Source: Oasisia sp. SBJ-2009 (Eukaryota > Annelida > Polychaeta > Sabellida > Siboglinidae). From it: a DNA stretch of 64,000 nt. The notes under the pieces were generated by a model. That model was not told where the DNA came from, did no database searches, and saw only the letters and a program-made list of their open reading frames with translations. A program made the translations under genes and the position numbers. Each line of letters starts with the position of its first letter. Position 1 is the first letter of the stretch. The DNA lies in assembly GCA_964017155.1 (NCBI GenBank), contig OZ024867.1, positions 10,720,616 through 10,784,615 of the forward strand, in the 5' to 3' direction. Shown piece after piece: positions 10,936 to 23,750 of the stretch.

Positions 10936-11940
10936 TATTCGCGACAAACGTGCATAGACTGGTTGGGTTCGCGGTCCCCGATTTTTTGTTATGCTCACAC
11001 TATACGATCATTGCTGTTCAAGATTCGACATATTAAATCGCGAACATACGAAATTATTCCGACGGATTTCGTGCATACACTCTACGATGTTTACTAAAAA
11101 TAGCTCTATGTCGGTTCCCAGTCACCGGTCTGCGATTTTCGCGACGAAAAATGGGTAGGTCTGTGGCCAACATTAGGCGTATGATCGTGACACGCAGGGC
11201 CAAAGCACCACAGTTTGCATAGTTGTACATTGGGATCATATAACACTTTTTATAGGGGGCTGGCCGATTTTAACGGGCAGGTTCAAGGTCAGATCAAGGT
11301 AAAAGATCAGTAATTATATCATTATATTGTCCAATATCTCGAGATTTTAATATTTTCAAAACTCGTATATATATTATTGACACACCCCTTCCCGTGAGAT
11401 TATTATGTAATTTGCATAAATTCAAAATGGCCGACAAATGAAGAAATGCATAAATATCGTAACTCTTTATAAGAAAAATTTTGTCAAACGTACCGAAATA
11501 AATATTTTGCAGACATTTCCACTATGAATATATACAGCCATTGTGATGGGGCTACCCATATTTAAACTTCAAGGTCGGACGAAGGCTAAATTACAAAATA
11601 TTTCATAATTCCAATGTTATCATCATCCAAAATGTTTGTATTTCGGAGATGTTTATAGTTGCAAAACTCTATTTTATATTTTGTACTGTATATAATTTGA
11701 ATACATTTAAAATAGTTGCCAATATGCTCATCACTACTTAGTATAATTTCAATGTGCACCCGTAGTTGCACGCGTGTACTATACATTTGGTACCGATACG
11801 TAGTACACATCTATATTCACAGAGGCACTCACATGTACTTAGTTAATTACATAATTAACTCACAGTTCCATTGCTATCAATTATGTTGCAATGAACGTTT
11901 CTTAATAATCACTAAGTCCACGAAGAGACAAATGTTGTGC
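10936..11940. other. no gene; repeat fragments and AT-rich DNA
   Basis: 10936-11175 holds degenerate pieces shared with 5095-5240. The rest is AT-rich, without supported exons. Confidence 0.45.
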
Positions 11941-11944
11941 ATGT

Positions 11945-13490
11945 GGGCCCGGTGGTCTTGCGTCTGCATTTCTTCGCACGTGTGGGTTCAGCCGTGCAAC
12001 CATATTGGTCAGCTATCTACAACCTACAGCAGCAGCTGCTAGAGTTGTCCAGAGTGGACGCCATCCGGTGTCTTCTCTTGTCCATCAAACGCCTTCGCGG
12101 TTGGATGCAGCTATGATAGGCTTCAGGCTATTTCTCCAGATACTTGCTTGGTATAGACATCGGTTTGCACGTTGAAGCAGTGCCGTTTCATTCGGAGGAA
12201 GCTTCAGGTTACAAACACGTGCGATGTGATCGTGACCATGTTAAATCCGTTCATGAATTCCTCCAACGAATTATTCACCTTAGACAACCACGACTGCATG
12301 AACGAAATAGTGTGCAAGCACTGCACTCAATGTAACATCTGGGAAAAGAGCAATGTTTAGAATACGTCAACGATGTGCCACAAACATGGAAGCACGGTTC
12401 AATCTTCTGAAGGAAGATGTAGTCACACATGTCTACCCACCAAGTAAACATATGCACGTCACCTGTGTTTCACATGTAAGGTCGAAATGTGCTGACATAT
12501 CGATGTGGGCGATTGACCACGAAGATGCGGACAACAGAATATGTCTACATGTAGATGATGCGCTGAATGAGGGCGCAACTACTGTTCTCGTCATAACCGT
12601 AGGCACATATGTGGTTGTAATTTTGGTTGGAATATATTTCACGATCTTGCCTAACTCCATCCATGAATGCAGTTATGGCACAGGGAAGCACTTCCGCTAA
12701 TACCACATCAACTGAATCTGTCAAGAATCTGGGGAGGAAAAAAATCGTTCTTTGCCATTTTCACGCCTTCTCTGGTTCTGGTGCAACTTCCCAGTTCAAC
12801 GATAAAGGCAAACAGTCTCCCTGACAAGTAGGGAAATCATATCCGGCAGCCACTGCTGGGCTCACCAGCGCGTGTAAAAATGGATTTGTTTACATGTGCA
12901 GCATTAAGATTGATCACAGAGAAAATAACTGTTCTCTCTACATAGATGTGATGGAGGTACTGGTACCAGTGTTTTGTGCTCTTGACCACATGAGCTACGT
13001 TCGCTGGCAACCTGTTCACATAAGGGACACGAAAGCCTTTCCACTTGAACTCAGAGGTCGGCTTAAAAAACACTGGGTGATCACAAAGACGAAACGAAAG
13101 TTCTAGAGTATGCCTCTTGATCAAGCGCACGAGCAAAACAACGAAACCGTTAATGGTTCTGGTAGTTTCGACGGCCCCATTGAAAATCCTGCTCCCCTTA
13201 AGCGATGGATAGTGGGAGGTTCTGAGCTAGCCATGACCCTCAGTGAGTTTGAAGAAATGTATCCCACGCCCGACCAACACACTATGTCATGAACGACGAC
13301 ATGCAAGCCAGGAAATCTTTAAGATGAGCGTGACAATGGGAAATCCGCGTATGGATTCATCCCACGAATTCATTACTATTACGGTAGGCCGCAGGGTAAA
13401 TACCGAAATGTACCTAGAAATGAAGTTTCATTCACCCCTGGAGACTCATATAGTTAAAAAAGTGGTTTTTTTAGTGTTCGACTAATCAGT
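11945..13490 (+). pseudogene. broken, rearranged copy of a transposon-associated gene family ('HE-DADxR ... VDTDVVV ... DQAHEQNN' type)
   Basis: Recognisable segments in several frames on the plus strand: NPFMNSSNELFTLDNHDCMN (about 12250), HEDADNRICLHVDDALNEGA then VGTYVVVILVG (12510-12640), YGTGKHFR (12672), FHAFSGSGATSQFNDKGKQS (about 12757-12815), RRENN-type sequence with YVRWQPVHIRD (12900-13035), MPLDQAHEQNNETVNGSG (13110) and LKRWIVGGSELA then EFEEMYPTPD (13195-13275). These match a family I know from many invertebrate genomes as uncharacterised proteins linked to mobile DNA. In that family, as I recall it, the DQAHEQNN block comes before the HEEADTR block; here it follows it. Multiple frameshifts and stops make it a pseudogene. 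Confidence 0.7.
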
Positions 13491-13915
13491 CCCTGTTGAT
13501 ATCTTAAATAATGAGTTGCAAATGTTCCTCATCCACGCATCAGAACAAATCTCACAGTTCATTAATACATTATGATTATTTGTTTACCTATTTATAATCC
13601 AGGGGACCGTTTCATTAACGTATTAATGAGAATTTAACCCTGGTCTTCTTATTAACATTCAAATGTTCTCTTCATCTAGGAACTACAATGACACATACTA
13701 TATTGGGTTTCATTAAACATTCACCAAGGATCCGCTCCATAAGAACAACAAAGCATTGTTGGAAGAAATGCCACGGGTTGTTCATTAACTCTTCTGTGAA
13801 TAATAATAATAGTAACTTCTTTTGCGCCAATATCCTCGAAAATCAAACTCAGTGGCGCGACAAAACCTGGGGATTAATAAATCTCATAATCGAAAGCAAT
13901 GCGTGAGTCGTCAAC
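13491..13915. other. no gene seen
   Basis: AT-rich spacer between the broken gene above and the 3' end of the minus-strand LINE. Confidence 0.6.
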
Positions 13916-13919
13916 GGAT

Positions 13920-15350
13920 GGATGAAGAAGCTAGGAGGCTAAGGAGGATAGGCAGCATTAAAGAGATAGGTTTTTAGATGTCGGCGGAATGAAACTATAT
14001 TACCTTGTGATTTGACACTGGCAGGAAGCGAATTCCACACCGTTGGTGCGGCAACCGAGAAAGCTCGGGTCCCGGCTTTCGTTTTCACCCGAGGGATGTA
14101 AAGAGGGTTACTACTGGTTGAGCGTAGCTGTCTGGAATTTCTTGCTGGAGTTAGCATTGAATTTAGATATGCTGGTTGTGCAGATGAGAGTGCTTGATAG
14201 GCTATTGTACACATTTTAAAATGATGCGATAGTGCACAGGTAGCCAATGCAGTGATTTTAGAAGCGGCACTGAGCGAGAAAAACGAGGACAACGCGTGAC
14301 TACCCTTGCTAAAAAAAAGTTGGACACGCTGAAGGTTTGCTATGTCCTTGTTTGCGGTATTGTAAAGAGGGAATTGCAGTAGTCAAGTATGCTGCTTACT
14401 AGAGCTGTGGCGATGGTTTTAGCAACGGAAAGTTATAAAAACCGGCGGATTCGGCGAAGATCACGGATATTGTAAAAACAGCAACGCCAACGGCATGTTT
14501 TAGAGATATGTTGTTTGAAATTGAAGTTTTCATCAAACGTTACTCCGATATTTAAAACTGATGCGGCTGGTGTGATACTCTGACTCAGAATATGTGTCGG
14601 GAAAAAGCCATCGAGTTTTGCCCGCTGCGTTGAGGTACCGATGATCAGAAATGTTGTCTTATCTGCAATTAGTTTTAATTTACTATTTTTCATCCAAAGG
14701 GAGACATCTTGGAGACAATCCCTGAGCTGGTTTAGGGAGCGACAAGTATCTGGTGTGGTCAGAGAAACATAGATTTGTGTGTCATCTGCATAAAGGTGGT
14801 GATCCAGGTTGTGACTCGGGATAACTGAGCTTAATGGTGTTGTGTACAGAGTGAAAAGCAACGGACCCAAAACAGAACCCTGGGGGACACCACAAGAGGT
14901 GGGCAGCATGTCTGATAAGCAGTTACCTATTTTAATGGCTTGCCGTCTGTCAGTAAGGTATGAAGTAAACCAGCTCGGGGCTGTGCCAGATATCCCGAAC
15001 CACGTTGATAAGCGTGTAATGAGAATGTCGTGGTCAATGGTGCCGAAAGCGGCGGATAGGTCAAGCAGGGTGAGTGCAGTAACTTTGCCATTATCAATGT
15101 TAAGGTTTATGTCATTGTGTACTTTTAAAAGAGCAGTTTCTGTTGAGTGAAATTGTTTATACGCGCACATTGATGCGTTGGTTAAACCGTTTATGTTGAT
15201 GTGAGAACTAAGTCGATTTGCAACAACCTTTTCAAGTATTTTGGAACTGAAGCTAAGGTTGGAAATAGGCCTGTAGCTGTTTAGTTCTTCTTTTGGAACA
15301 CAGTGAATAGTTGCCAAACATGTCATTAAATACATTAAAATGTAACATTT
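13920..15350 (-). mobile_element. 5'-truncated, broken L2/CR1-like LINE
   Basis: Minus strand. Reverse transcriptase motifs are clear between 15290 and 14433: ELNSYRPISNLSFSSKILEK, LLDLSAAFGTIDHDIL, GVPQGSVLGPLLF and LYADDTQIY (the YADD catalytic box). The C-terminal piece at 14292-13939 contains AGTRAFSVAAPTVWNSLP and FRRHLKTYLF before the stop. Between about 14440 and 14290 the frame is lost and stops occur, so the copy is dead. It lacks the endonuclease region; its 5' end abuts a MITE fragment at about 15360. Confidence 0.9.
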
Positions 15351-15359
15351 CTTTAAATC

Positions 15360-15580
15360 ACTATCACGGATTTTGGCGCACAACAGTCACGTGATTTGCG
15401 CTTGCTATCAAACCATGCCTCAAAACGTGTTTGGCTTGTGTTAATTATCCTAAGGAACAGCCCATAGTATTAACACCATCAATGCGTTATCGTTTCGCTG
15501 CATATTGATGATTTTACATTTATCGCGCATGCGCAGAAACGTCAACCGGGACGTGTATGACGCCGGAAAGATTTAAACGC
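15360..15580 (-). mobile_element. fragment of the 'gcgcatgcgcagaaacg' MITE family
   Basis: Contains the 'cgcgcatgcgcagaaacgtcaac' block and the 'cacggattttggcgcac' block that recur in the MITEs at 39.0 kb and 48.6 kb and in the arms of the large inverted repeat at 61-63.7 kb. Only a partial element is visible. Confidence 0.6.
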
Positions 15581-15589
15581 TACAATGCC

Positions 15590-16300
15590 ACGTTCTGTAT
15601 AAATGCTTCGTCGCCTAGGCGACATGGCGTCGTCAGAATATGTAGGCAAGTTCATACACTAAGCGGTTGCGGATATGCGCCTAGGTGCGTGTGCATGTAC
15701 ATGATTGGATGCATGTGTTTGCTTAGCTACTTATATATATATCTATATATATATATATCGCCAGGAAGGTCCAAATGCATGGGTTTGTGAGCTGTGTTAA
15801 ATATATTGATCGTTGCAAAAGCTCTAAAATGAGGTACCACAATAACTAATCCGGTAGAGGGCGCTCGGACACAACTTTGTGCCGTATTTTACGTATTCTT
15901 GACGTGTAAAAAATGCGGCACCGTTTTGCGGAACATTTTGTGGAATGCTTGTTTTAATCATCCTACAATCAGCTGTTGAACTCGCATGACTTCGAAGACT
16001 GACGCATAGCTAAACATGGATACAGTGTGACATTTCCGTCAATGTGAAGGTATAATATGTACATGAATGAACATTTGCAACCGATGGAACGTCGAATGGT
16101 AGCCCGAAGTCGAAGATAGGTACATCAGAACATATTTTTTTGATATCTTTATTATTTCTGAAGTAATTCCACTTTTTGTGCTAAGAAAAAGGAAGATTTT
16201 TGGTATTGAATTCAGTCCATTTCTTGCGACCAGGAAGCTGAAGCACTGTGTTTGAGTATGTATGAAAATGGTAATATAATTGCTTCTACTGAAGATATTG
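15590..16300. other. no gene seen
   Basis: Mixed unique sequence with a short TA tract at about 15731-15760. No supported exon. Confidence 0.55.
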
Positions 16301-16329
16301 AAGGGAAATAAAAAGTTATGTGATCAAAA

Positions 16330-17470
16330 AGACATGTGAATATGATTTGATCTTGACCTAATTAGTTGACCTTCACTGCATATTTGACCTTTTTTCAGAA
16401 TAACAACACAAATTGAGTATAATTAATGAAAAAAGGATTTCTATGCCACATTATTACATAAGTAATTTTTGATTGCGCAACTATTTGACCTATGATTAAC
16501 AATTGACCTAATTACTAGGATGAATTACATAAAATGGGGAAATAATTAGTAAAGAGATAAATTATACATGGGGTTGACTACTTTAATTTATAATTATACA
16601 ATTATGAATGAATATACTGATTCTCATCTTGTAAAATATGAAGTTTGTTAATGACCTAATTAGTTGATCTATATTTAGCATTTGACCTATTTATTAGGAT
16701 TAATTACCTAAAACTGGTAAAAATAATTAGTAGAAAGTTCAATTAATAAATTGTACATGGGATTGAATAGTTTAAATATATATAATTATTTTCACCCGTT
16801 TTATGTAATTAATACTAATAAATAGGTAAAATGCTAAATAAAGGTCAATTAATTAGGCCATCAACAAACTTCATATTTTACTAGATGAGAATTAGTGTAT
16901 TCATTCATAATTATAAATTAAAGTAGTCAACCCCATGTATAGTTTGACCTGTTTACTAATTATTGTCACCTGTTTTATGTAATTAATCCTAGTAATTAGG
17001 TCAAATGTTATTTATAGGTCAACTAAATATGCCCTAATTATTTTTGTGACTGATTATTCTGATTGTCACCTTCTAAACTATGACATTTTTGATGACCTAA
17101 TTGTTTGACCTATATTTAACATTTGACCTATTTACCCGGATTAATTACATAAATTGGGTGTATATAACTAGTAAAAAGGCAATCAAACTATAAAATAATT
17201 ATTAGAAAGGTCAATTAATAAACTGTACGTGGGATTGAATACTTTAAATATTTCTAATTATTTTCACCCGTTTTATGGAATTAATCCTAATACATAGGTC
17301 AAATGCTAAATATAGGTAAACTAATTAGGTCATCAATACATTTCATATTTTACAAGATGAGAATCAGTATATTCATTCATAATATATATTATAAATTAAA
17401 GTATTTAACCCACCCCATGTAGAGTTTAATTGACTGTTTTATGTAACTAATCCTAGTAATTAGGATATAA
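16330..17470. repeat. AT-rich complex repeat with inverted ~220-bp arms
   Basis: The arm at about 16500-16732 ('gacctaatta..tgac' motifs, 'tacatggggttgactactttaa') is repeated as its reverse complement at about 16790-17010. A third, partial copy occupies about 17095-17465. Each arm itself is built from short 'gacctaatta.ttgacctatatttagcatttgacctattta' type subrepeats. Confidence 0.85.
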
Positions 17471-17474
17471 ACAC

Positions 17475-18760
17475 TACTTAGCTAAATTTTATTTACAAAC
17501 TACAAAACTTATTTATACTACGACTTAGCTTGGACTACACTTTTGAACATCCAACACTGTATGTATCACTTGCTAGATTGAAAAAAAGAAATACACAAAA
17601 TGCAAAAAAAACAATTAATTTGTTATTAAATAATGTTATAAAATAATGTCGGGTAACCAATCAAGATATATTTAAAATATATAAATATTACATGGGGCGA
17701 ATACATTTGTTTTTAAAGTTTAAGATGCTTACCGATTTTAATAACGATTCTATGAAACGCGATTGTCAATGCAAACGTGAAGACGAAGTTTAGAAACATT
17801 TTCCTTCAAATATTTTAGAATGGCGTTTTTAACATAAGCCCAAAACGGCTAAACTGTAATTATATGTATACATATATAATAACACCAGTGAATAATAACA
17901 GCAACAATACACGATAATTGTGATAAAAGTGGATTTAATTAGTGCTGGAAAGCGCCAACCGACGCCGTCGCTGATGGCTGTGCAGCCGCCGTGCAGCCGG
18001 CGTGTTACGGCATACGCTGTTGTAAATAAACGCACAGAACGGCAAAGGGTGTCAAAGTTGCCCACCTCGATGTGTCGCCGGCCAGGCACGCACAATAATG
18101 CTACATATACCATTTTAAAGCTAATATATCATACTAGACTGCCTACCAGGTTTCATAGATTGCCTAGTTAGATTTATGTGTCTATTTCACAAGTAAATAA
18201 AACTTCAAACTTCACTTCGATGCACAGAAAAGCCATCGATGTCGAAGTAAACAAAAAATGGCTCAAGATGTCAAATAATTATCCATTGGTCGATTCCACG
18301 GTCTAAAGACACTGTTTTCCTAATCAGTATGCAGCGGCAAAGCAAATTGCGCGACCATGTGATTTCTGACGACGGCTGACGCGGGAAGACATCTTGGTCG
18401 CAACGTTTGGAACGGAAATGACCGCGAGATTTCAATACGCCACCTAGTGGATTCTGATCTACCTACCGAAGACAGGTGTGCTGGCTCGATGCCGGAAAGG
18501 ATGTTTAAAATCATATACAGCTCGCCGTATGTATCACACGAGATGCATCACACGAGATTGCTACGTCCTCACACATAGTTAAATATTGACATCGTATAAC
18601 ATGTCCGTCAATATGAAAACATAATGTCTACATTAATGTACATCTACAGTCAGTGAAACGTCGCGGGAGTTTCGATCGAATTAAGTGCCAAGATAGCGTT
18701 GTTTTGGCTGTTCTGTCTATTGACACATCCGGCATGCCCACATACAAACTACCGCTGGCT
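17475..18760. other. no gene seen
   Basis: Unique sequence; no exon or repeat could be supported. Confidence 0.5.
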
Positions 18761-18767
18761 ACGCGCC

Positions 18768-18877
18768 TGCATTGTAACTAGCTATTTTAGGATGCTCTAA
18801 ACAAGTAACTAGCTAATTGACGATGATCTAATCGCGCCTGCATTGTAACTAGCTAATTGAGGATGATCTAAACAAGT
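18768..18877. repeat. two-copy tandem repeat
   Basis: The block 'cgcctgcattgtaactagct' with following 'gatgctctaaacaagt' type sequence appears twice in the same orientation with a few differences. Confidence 0.75.
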
Positions 18878-18907
18878 GTTCAGCAAAACATGCAAACAAC
18901 TCCACGT

Positions 18908-18970
18908 TAGTCGCTGGAGGCGCTGATACGCAACTAGGGTCTAGTTGCGTATTAGCGCCTCAAGCGACTA
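18908..18970. repeat. 29-bp-arm hairpin with 5-nt loop
   Basis: Left arm 18908-18936 and right arm 18942-18970 are nearly exact reverse complements, loop GGGTC. It touches the end of the LINE fragment on the minus strand just to its right. Confidence 0.9.
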
Positions 18971-19290
18971 ATGTCGATTTGTGGAAGCCAATTTTTTGGG
19001 ACTGCATTCCAGGCTTTTGCTGCGGATGCAATAAACGATCGGATATGTTTAGACTGATGTTCTGTTAATAGCAGCTTGTGTTTAGAGCGCATATTTGCAC
19101 GAAGTGGATCGAACGATTTGACAAAATTACCCGGCAATAAGTAAGTATGCACGATATCGTGGATTGTCTTGAATACACACATGGATATGTTTAAAACGAT
19201 TCTCTGGTCGACTCATAGCCAGTGCAGTTGTTTGAGGGCAGGCGTGATGCGAGTGAACTGGTAACTGGTTTAAGAGACCGCCCGATACGC
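18955..19290 (-). mobile_element. degenerate 3' end of a LINE
   Basis: Minus-strand translation shows the typical C-terminal region of CR1/L2-like ORF2: ITPALKQLHWL, then VFKTIHDIVHTYLLP, then SKHIRSFIASAAKAWNAVP. One stop separates the pieces. Truncated on both sides. Confidence 0.65.
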
Positions 19291-19294
19291 CATA

Positions 19295-21280
19295 CACCGA
19301 TGTGCTGATTTATAATTTGCTGCTCTTGGCACTACATTGGTCGGTCAATTTTAACATGCGATTGTTTTCCATGTATTATCCAGTTGGGGCCGTATCATTT
19401 TCTCTGTCATTATATTTTCATAAAACACAGAAAATGCGTGCAAAGTTGAACATAACGTTCTTTAATTGGTGCATGCTTTTCGAGTGCTTGGGATAAAATA
19501 TTCTTATAGAGTGAATTATTTAAGCAATCGGGATGTATTAGCTCAATGTCAATTCAATGTCAACTAAATCGTCACATAATAACGGCAGTTTGATTACCAC
19601 GATGTTGCGTCACCTTAAGACTTTTGTCTGTACTGTCGTTGCAAGTGGATGTTCCCTGTGATTCCTGATTGATCATACATCCCAGCAGTAAAACTTAAAT
19701 CACCAATAACAGGTGGATCATATTTTTATAACCAAATACTAGCGTTTCTATATGCGTATATATTGTTACTTTTTATAGTGATTGTCATGTTTTTTGTAAC
19801 TAATTAACTTACACCATTTTAAAATTAGCTCTGAGAATATGTCAACAAAGGAGAATATTAAAAATAGTTTCACTTCTATGAAAAACCTATCAACCTCTTC
19901 ACCCATGTATTTATAATTCATTGGTGTACACTTGTTTGGATATAAACACATTTAACCTGACCCTCAACATGTTTTATTTACCCATGACCGCTTATTTTCT
20001 CTTTAGTGGCCTTGATAAGTTGTATCCTGAAATGTTCAGTTAGTACAACTCCATAGTAGTTGAACGTTTAAGGCACGATGAACTTCAGAGTCTATTCATC
20101 AGGAGCAGCACCGTAACTAATAACTATGTCAGCTTTCCTCTCCAAACATAAATAATAAATATAACTTGATACGACTTAATTGTTCAGATATTATCTTATT
20201 TGTACTTACGACCGCCATCTTTAAAGATGGCAGATGTGAAAGTCCGTGGAATTCTTGTTTCATAAACACATATGTACGCACACAACAATTATTAATATAT
20301 GTGATGCAATTATTATGGAACTGGGAATTTTTATTGGCGGCTATTTTAAGATGGACTCCAAGCCAATTAAACGTCCCGCAGAAATGCTTATCATATTAAT
20401 ATAAATGCCCGATACAGGGGTTTATTGACAAATAGTAACTAGATCGTGACACTGTATCTGGTGCTATTGTTCAGGACACCTATAAAATGTATTTCTATTA
20501 TTTGTGAATCAACCGTGTGTGTATGTGACAATGCGACATTGTTTGCTGGTATCGTTAGTTACTCGTTTGTAGTACAACAACGGTTGACGATGATAGCCTT
20601 TCCAAATAAAGTATTTATTCCGCGACGTCTTCACCCAAAGTGACTCATAACAGTGTGATACCATACGCAGTTGGCGTTACGTCATCGCACTTCTACCTAC
20701 GGTGAACCAACAGTTTCCCGGACAAATGCGTCATCAATAACGTTGTTGTGTTGTTCTACTGTGCTACAAAATCAAACATAAGAAACACTATTGCAAATCA
20801 TTTGCCACTTTGGTGTATTTTCTGCTCTTAGTATATATTTTTCTTTGGTTATTACATTCAGCCCTTTTCGGCTACCACCGATTGTTATCAGTTGTCATCG
20901 GCTGTTTTCCGGCGACGACGTCCCCCCGTGTGTACTCAATACAACGTGACGATGGCAGTTGCAAGCAGCGAGACATAACCAACAACCCTCGCGTTCTTTG
21001 TCACTTGGTCGGCGCCTGCAGCAGTAACATATAATTACGTGAATTCAACGTTGACGATAGCGACGAGATATTACGATTTACTTAGTTATTGCTACCAAAG
21101 CAACACATATCACCGGTAAGGGGGTAAATGTAAACGACTGACAACAAGAATACTAACACTGTTTACATTATTCAACTATATCGAAACATTGTTTGAATTG
21201 CATAGTTTGCCAAGCATTTTAAGCATAATTACGGTGCCAATGATCAATGATCACAAGCGGTGTGATTCCATCAAACGCAG
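19295..21280. other. no gene seen
   Basis: No splice-flanked coding exon recognised. Missing upstream exons of the THAP gene were sought here (zinc-binding C2CH part) and not found. Confidence 0.5.
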
Positions 21281-21289
21281 CATATATAA

Positions 21290-21557
<268 letters not shown>

Positions 21558-21807
21558 GTAAGACGCTGTCTTATGTATTTATGATTGGACATATAATCAA
21601 TTATTGAATACTGAGCGTTGCCAGTCTGAGCTGCAAACACTTATATGTATGTAAACTGATGTAAATATGTACTTAACAAAATAAAAAATAAAATATTTGT
21701 TTGTTATTATATTATATTGATATACTTTACTATAAGTCTATAACATATTTGATATTGTTGTATTCAATACTACAATCCTCAAAGTATGCTTGTATCTATG
21801 TACACAG

Positions 21808-21976
21808 CTGTCTCAATTCATGAACACCAAGAGGGACAAACTGGTGTGGAACGCAACACCAACGATCTTTGATGTGCCAAATCCTCCAGCCCGTGTGACG
21901 AACAAGCGCTCTGCACCGAAGACGAGAGACCTTCCACCCCAGCCAAAGAAAAAACACAACACTTGCAATGAGCATG
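21808..21976 (+). CDS. THAP-domain gene, exon with the end of the THAP zinc finger
   Basis: Acceptor TACACAG, donor GTGAGC; phase 0 in, phase 1 out. The residues NATPTIFDVPN match the AVPTIF-type signature that closes a THAP DNA-binding domain; a basic, proline-rich stretch (KRSAPKTRDLPPQPKKK) follows. THAP domains are C2CH zinc-binding DNA-binding modules in animal transcription factors and in P-element and Kolobok-type transposases. The N-terminal cysteines must lie on an upstream exon that I could not find. Open frame and good splice sites suggest a live gene; domesticated or transposon origin cannot be told apart here. Confidence 0.65.
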
Positions 21977-22147
21977 GTGAGCACGTAGCGCCATATAAAT
22001 TACCATTTCATGTGCTACCAAGTATTTAAATATTTGCTTTTAATGTTTGTATTGTGTTTGTCATGTTTTACATATTGATGATTGTGATATATTTATTACA
22101 TGTACATGATTTATTTCACTGATGTATATGTTCATTTTTATTTAAAG

Positions 22148-22260
22148 CTGACGGCTTTGATCCAGCCTTGATAACATCCCCTCCAGAAACCAACATCGTG
22201 ACATATGAGAGTGTAAACATCGGCAATCTACGGAGAAACAACCGTGCACTCCGCATGCAG
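22148..22260 (+). CDS. THAP-domain gene, second visible exon
   Basis: Acceptor TTTAAAG, donor GTAGAC; phase 1 in, phase 0 out, matching its neighbours exactly. It encodes ADGFDPALITSPPETN, then a polar stretch ending LRRNNRALRMQ that begins a predicted coiled coil. In THAP1-like proteins a coiled coil follows a linker after the zinc finger, which fits. Confidence 0.65.
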
Positions 22261-22509
22261 GTAGACAAATATCTTACTCTTAGGTGCAACAATGTATAAA
22301 AATCATATAGTGTAAGGCCATTCAGAAAAAATGTGTTGTCATCAATTTGAATCATTTTTTTCTGCCAAGAATGAGTATTAGACTTGTGATCAGATATGTT
22401 TATGAGCTTCCTCAGGACCATGTCAATCAGCATCAGCATTCTTGTATTTGGTGAGGGTATATGCACTATATCGAACTGCTTGGTGAATTATCAACTAAAT
22501 ATGTTCCAG

Positions 22510-22630
22510 ATCCATCACGTCAGCCTGAAGTCGAAAGACTTGAGCATCAAGCGACTCAACAAGAGAAGTAACAGTCTCTCAAATAAGAAGATACAGTACC
22601 TTGAAAGCCTCCTCAAGGAGCACCTTAGTG
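22510..22630 (+). CDS. THAP-domain gene, third visible exon (coiled coil)
   Basis: Acceptor TGTTCCAG, donor GTAAAA; phase 0 in, phase 1 out. It encodes a lysine/leucine-rich amphipathic segment (KSKDLSIKRLNKRSNSLSNK, then IQYLESLLKEHL) consistent with a coiled coil for dimerisation. Confidence 0.65.
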
Positions 22631-22672
22631 GTAAAAAATAATATAAAACAAATACACTAAATGTCACCTCAG

Positions 22673-22824
22673 ATTGTTTGTGCAACGTTTGCAAACTGGC
22701 CAACGTCATTGTGCATCTGATGGTGAACATCAGACTACACGATTCCATCAGACAAGCCAACATCAAACTCAGGGACAAGAAAGACCGAAAGAATAGGAAT
22801 GTTATCAAATTCAGCCACCTGTAA
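22673..22824 (+). CDS. THAP-domain gene, last exon with stop codon
   Basis: Acceptor TCACCTCAG; phase 1 in. The frame continues from the preceding exon and runs to a TAA at 22822-22824. It starts with a short CLCNVC motif and ends in a basic helix (ANIKLRDKKDRKNRNVIKF). The four exons together give about 185 codons from the end of the THAP finger to the stop; exon phases agree at all three junctions, which strongly supports the model. Confidence 0.65.
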
Positions 22825-22829
22825 ATTTA

Positions 22830-23745
22830 TGATAGCTAAATTTGTTTTATGTATCAGACTTTGATGATGACCAGTTGGATAATGTTCGGGTAGCCGAAAG
22901 CCTTTCTCTGTTATAAATCTCGCATACATTGTTTAGATCATCTTCGCTGAGAACAAAGGAAATGAGGTTCATAACATTCTGATTTACTTAGAATATGTCC
23001 ATTCGATTTCCATGTAAATACTGATGTCGCTGTTAATTTTCACTGAGAGAAAGAACCCAGCTTATAATATTTTGTCTTTATGGCTGCAAATGAACAATGA
23101 ACAATGAATATTTTTTTCATTCAAATGCTGCTATATGGCCTGCTGTTTGCCATTAGAGTGGGCCAGAAAAAAGCATGAATGAAACCCAAATGATACACAC
23201 GTTGTATCGGCGCAAACAACGGAATATACATTGAAAATGTAATATGTCGATTGTCGTTGTCAAGAATTTGTGTGAAAAATAAATAAATAAATGTTGTCTC
23301 GCCTTGACAAAACAAAACTTGAAGCTGTGACATGTTATAAACTTGTTATATTAAAATGTAATATTTGTCACAGAGATGCTGCGAGAAACAAATGTGTTTC
23401 ATATTATTCAGAACTCGCGTAATGTATAATTTATATATTCGCTGTTTGTCTGCTCTCGAGATAATGATCCATTAAGATACAAAGGCACTCCCAAATAACT
23501 TATTTTCACTTTAGTAGTATACCCACTACTATGAACGGTTTAAACAAACATATATAAAACTGGCAACGTTTGCATAATTTGTGTTAATTATCATCCAGTA
23601 TGGTGGTCAAAGCCATGAAATCAGAATTTTTATTTTTTTAATTAAGATGTCATATGAAAATAAATGTTCTTGTAGAAAATCCAGATCAATGTAATGATAA
23701 TTTGTTTGCATGTCCATTGAGCTGTATACAAATGATATAAGACAA
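22830..23745. other. no gene; 3' flank of the THAP gene
   Basis: Probable 3' untranslated and intergenic DNA. An AATAAATAAATAAA tract at about 23277-23291 could serve as a polyadenylation signal, though it is 450 bp beyond the stop. Confidence 0.4.
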
Positions 23746-23750
23746 CTTAC

